DNA from: an uncultured Flavobacteriales bacterium
GTDB lineage: Bacteria > Bacteroidota > Bacteroidia > Flavobacteriales_D > Sanyastnellaceae
DNA: 64,000 nucleotides
NCBI GenBank assembly: GCA_937897625.1
Contig: CALCNZ010000107.1
Coordinates: 1 to 64,000 of the forward strand
Direction of reading: 5' to 3'
Shown here: piece after piece, positions 61,518-64,000 of the stretch
Layout of the letters: the number at the start of each line of letters is the position of its first letter
Position numbering within the stretch: the first letter of the stretch is position 1
Translations under genes and position numbers: made by a program
Notes under the pieces: generated by a model
Told to the model about the DNA's origin: nothing
Database searches by the model: none
What the model saw: only the letters and a program-made list of their open reading frames with translations

Positions 61518-63977
61518 TTACATAGGGTCTACATCAATAGACACGCGAACCATTTTGTATTTTTGCTGTGAGATGAGTGATTGCGAACAATCAATGAGAT
61601 AACGCTTCACTTGGGCTGGTGTTATTTCGTTCGGAATTCGAATCCAAAATTGTTGAATGTAATAGTTGTTCACGCGGCCAATGGCAGGAGTTTCAGGACC
61701 TGTGTAATTTCCGAATAACGATTTAAAAAACCACGTTCCAAGCTCTGCCGCTGCGCTTAACGCAACACCCTGTTCTTTGTGCTTCACCGTTAGTTTTATC
61801 ATTCGCGTGAACGGAGGGTATCTGAATTGCTTTCGCTCGGCTAACTCCAACGCGAAAAACTGTCCATACTGATTGTTTTCAATCAATGGGAAAACCCAAT
61901 GCTCAGGCGCATAGGTTTGAATAAGCACACGACCGCGCTCTTCACGTCTTCCACTTCTTCCCGCAACCTGAACCATCATCTGAAACGCCCGTTCTATCGA
62001 GCGAAAATCAGGATGCTTCAACATGCGATCGGCATTTAAAATTCCAACCAAATGGACATTGCTGAAGTCCAATCCCTTCGTCACCATCTGCGTTCCAATG
62101 AGCACATCGGTCTTTCCGCTTTCAAATTCCGAGATAATTCTGTGATGCGCGTGTTTGCCTTTTGCGACATCTAAGTCCATGCGTGAAATTCGAAGATGCG
62201 GCAAACATTCGCCCAATTCTTCTTCAATGCGCTCCGTTCCTGCACCCAACATTTTGAAAGCATTGGCGCCACACGATGGACATTGCTGAACCGGAATTTC
62301 ATGATGACCACAATAGTGGCAGCGCAGTTCGTGATGAAATTTATGATACGTCAAACTCACATCGCAGTTCTTGCATTCTGGAGTATAATGACACATTTCA
62401 CATTCCCACAGAGGCGTGTATCCACGGCGATTCTGGAACAATATCACTTGTTTTCCAGCCTTCACCGTTTGATCAATCGCTTCCAATAATATCGAAGAGA
62501 AAACCCCCTGCATCCGCTTCGCCTGAAGTTCAGAGCGAAGGTTAACAAAATCTATTTTAGGTTGAACTGCGTTGCCATACCGCTCAAACATTTCAACCAA
62601 TTGATATTTTTTCTGTGTCGCGTTGAAGTACGATTCCAAAGAAGGCGTTGCGCTTCCTAACACCACTTGCGCATTTGACAAAACACTCAGCTTAATGGCA
62701 GTGTCTCTCGCATGATAACGCGGAGCAGGATCTTGCTGTTTGAACGTTCCTTCGTGCTCTTCGTCGACTATGATTAAACCTAAGTTTTCAAAGGGAAGAA
62801 ACACACCCGAACGCGCAGCCAATACAACATCGAATCGATGCAAATCTGAATGCACCCGATGCCACACTTCCGTGCGTTCATGGGTGCTGTAGCCGCTGTG
62901 ATAAATGCCCACACGAACTCCAAAATAACGTTGAATTCGATCTATTAAATGCGAAGTCAAGGCTATTTCAGGAACCAACAACAGCACTTGTTTACCTTGT
63001 TGAATCTGATCTTGCATGAGGTGCAAATACACTTCCGTTTTACCAGAAGAAGTAACACCATGCAGCAACGTAACACCAGCGTGAGCCTTAATTTGTTCGA
63101 ATGCATTTTGTTGCAATTCGCTCAAAACAGGCAATGGCAGCAATTCGTGATCGCCGCTAATCATGCGCAATTCAGAGCGTTCTTCAATCGCAAGAATACC
63201 CTTCTTTACCAAAGCTGAAATAGCAGAGGCGTCGGTCTTAGATTGAATTTCGAGTTCCTTCTTCTTCACCGATTCCCCTGTGTTTCCGTCCCATTTACTC
63301 ATTTGCAAATAGGTCATCAACACTTGAATTTGCTTGTCTGCATTGCGCTTTTCCAACGCAGAAAAATGCTGCTGCAACTGCTCATCGGTATTTCCGTTTT
63401 CACCTAAATTCACATAAGAAACGCGCTTCGGTATGAACTTCTCTTTCACCTCCTCAAACGACGCAATGGCGTTCTTCTTCAACAAGTTTTTCAATGTAGA
63501 ATGAATGGAAACCTTCGGCAACGCGTGTTGTATGTCTTTTGACATAACACCCATTCCACGGTCTTTTTCAAGTATGACATCTACAACCGAACGTTCATTC
63601 GGTGTTAATTCTACTGATAAGTCTTTGGTTGTATAAACCGTTTCGCTCGACAATTTTAATCCACTTGGAAGTGCTGCGGTCATAACCTCTCCCAACGTGC
63701 AGGCATAGTATTTTGAAATCCATTCCCACAACTTAATCTGCGTTTCTGAAACCACAGGAACATCGTCCAACACTTCTTCGAAATACTTTGCCGCATAGTC
63801 TTGCGGAACCTCTTCGTGCACCCGCCAAACAATGGCGGTATACCGCTTCGATTTTCCCAAAGGCACTACTACGCGAACACCTTGCTGAACGTAGTTTTCC
63901 CAGGCTACAGGAACCCTGTAGGTAAGCACTTGAGGAAGTGCCAGCGGGACAACAACATCAACAAAAAAAGTCTTCAT
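61518..63977 (-). CDS. priA: Primosomal protein N' (replication restart helicase PriA)
   Basis: An 819-residue superfamily 2 DNA helicase that restarts replication at stalled forks. An N-terminal DNA-binding domain (about 1-200) precedes the helicase with Walker A LLHGVTSSGKTEVYLHLM, the DEEH box IIVDEEHEGTFKQQD and the zinc-binding Cys clusters CEMCHYTPECKNC and CHYCGHHEIPVQQCPSCG. QVAGRSGRREERGRVLIQT is motif VI. The length is longer than the E. coli protein (732) but normal for Bacteroidota. Its start is 23 bases from the window end, so upstream signals are not visible. Confidence 0.97.
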   Translation of the reverse strand: MKTFFVDVVVPLALPQVLTYRVPVAWENYVQQGVRVVVPLGKSKRYTAIVWRVHEEVPQDYAAKYFEEVLDDVPVVSETQIKLWEWISKYYACTLGEVMTAALPSGLKLSSETVYTTKDLSVELTPNERSVVDVILEKDRGMGVMSKDIQHALPKVSIHSTLKNLLKKNAIASFEEVKEKFIPKRVSYVNLGENGNTDEQLQQHFSALEKRNADKQIQVLMTYLQMSKWDGNTGESVKKKELEIQSKTDASAISALVKKGILAIEERSELRMISGDHELLPLPVLSELQQNAFEQIKAHAGVTLLHGVTSSGKTEVYLHLMQDQIQQGKQVLLLVPEIALTSHLIDRIQRYFGVRVGIYHSGYSTHERTEVWHRVHSDLHRFDVVLAARSGVFLPFENLGLIIVDEEHEGTFKQQDPAPRYHARDTAIKLSVLSNAQVVLGSATPSLESYFNATQKKYQLVEMFERYGNAVQPKIDFVNLRSELQAKRMQGVFSSILLEAIDQTVKAGKQVILFQNRRGYTPLWECEMCHYTPECKNCDVSLTYHKFHHELRCHYCGHHEIPVQQCPSCGANAFKMLGAGTERIEEELGECLPHLRISRMDLDVAKGKHAHHRIISEFESGKTDVLIGTQMVTKGLDFSNVHLVGILNADRMLKHPDFRSIERAFQMMVQVAGRSGRREERGRVLIQTYAPEHWVFPLIENNQYGQFFALELAERKQFRYPPFTRMIKLTVKHKEQGVALSAAAELGTWFFKSLFGNYTGPETPAIGRVNNYYIQQFWIRIPNEITPAQVKRYLIDCSQSLISQQKYKMVRVSIDVDPM

Positions 63978-64000
63978 CGTCTATAAACAAATAGAGACAC

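Noticed and set aside
1..64000. tRNA, rRNA, riboswitch or mobile-element sequences
   Set aside because: I examined the gaps between genes by eye and saw no cloverleaf, rRNA core, known riboswitch core, transposase or phage gene; a covariance-model scan (tRNAscan-SE, Rfam) was not possible and would be decisive.

Overview
The window is a contiguous piece of a Bacteroidota chromosome, most likely from the Flavobacteriales. The evidence is several proteins with type IX secretion (T9SS) C-terminal sorting tails, a PorP/SprF-family protein, a PorV/PorQ-family protein, a GldH lipoprotein, the RicT-GldH gene pair, the long form of IspG, starts that mostly lack Shine-Dalgarno sequences, and repeated matches to the Bacteroidota -7 promoter box TAnnTTTG. 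Base composition and codon use look even throughout. I see no prophage, transposase, CRISPR array, rRNA or tRNA. Coding density is very high and most of the content is core genome.

Layout. 1-8.5 kb: ddl, a secreted C1 peptidase, two envelope proteins, purK, ispG, a small lipoprotein and rlmN. 8.5-15.5 kb: an NtrY-like histidine kinase behind a cell-envelope protein, a cyclase-family hydrolase, a HemW-like radical SAM protein, a biotin carrier protein, a T9SS type-B cargo protein overlapping its PorP/SprF-like partner, and a YjbR-family gene. 15.6-24.2 kb: folA-thyA, a receiver-PP2C phosphatase next to a hybrid kinase, a lipoprotein and a 1045-residue SBBP-repeat T9SS protein. 24.3-29.9 kb: the rod-shape operon mreB-mreC-mreD-mrdA-rodA. 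30-33 kb: superoxide dismutase, lptB, rnhB and a secreted esterase. 33.1-36.3 kb: an exbB-exbD-exbD-tonB operon. 36.5-45 kb: mltD-FKBP-ftsX, tatA-gatA (tatA is only 58 codons), a persulfide dioxygenase/rhodanese fusion with a TauE exporter, and a double-ATPase ABC protein. 45-55.8 kb: a heme-c/copper-monooxygenase-like T9SS protein, a PorV-like protein, an Nfu-type protein, two amidohydrolase genes, trpS, plsC-gatC and a glycosyltransferase. 55.8-64 kb: gldH-ricT, mutS-clpX and priA.

The genes serve envelope growth and shape (Mre/PBP2/RodA, FtsX, MltD, Ddl, LptB, PlsC), energised import and secretion (TonB/Exb, Tat, T9SS parts and cargo), isoprenoid, folate, thymidylate and purine synthesis, translation (GatA, GatC, TrpS, RlmN) and DNA repair or replication restart (MutS, PriA, RnhB).

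I found no clear new multi-gene system. The least expected signals are: (1) a family of roughly 12-bp mini-palindrome arrays in three convergent gene junctions and also, in frame, inside a hydrolase gene, plus a related 14-bp array upstream of the SBBP gene; (2) several -7 boxes placed exactly 4 nt before the start codon, suggesting leaderless mRNAs; (3) a set of amidohydrolase domains in which two of three have lost the metal-binding HxH motif.
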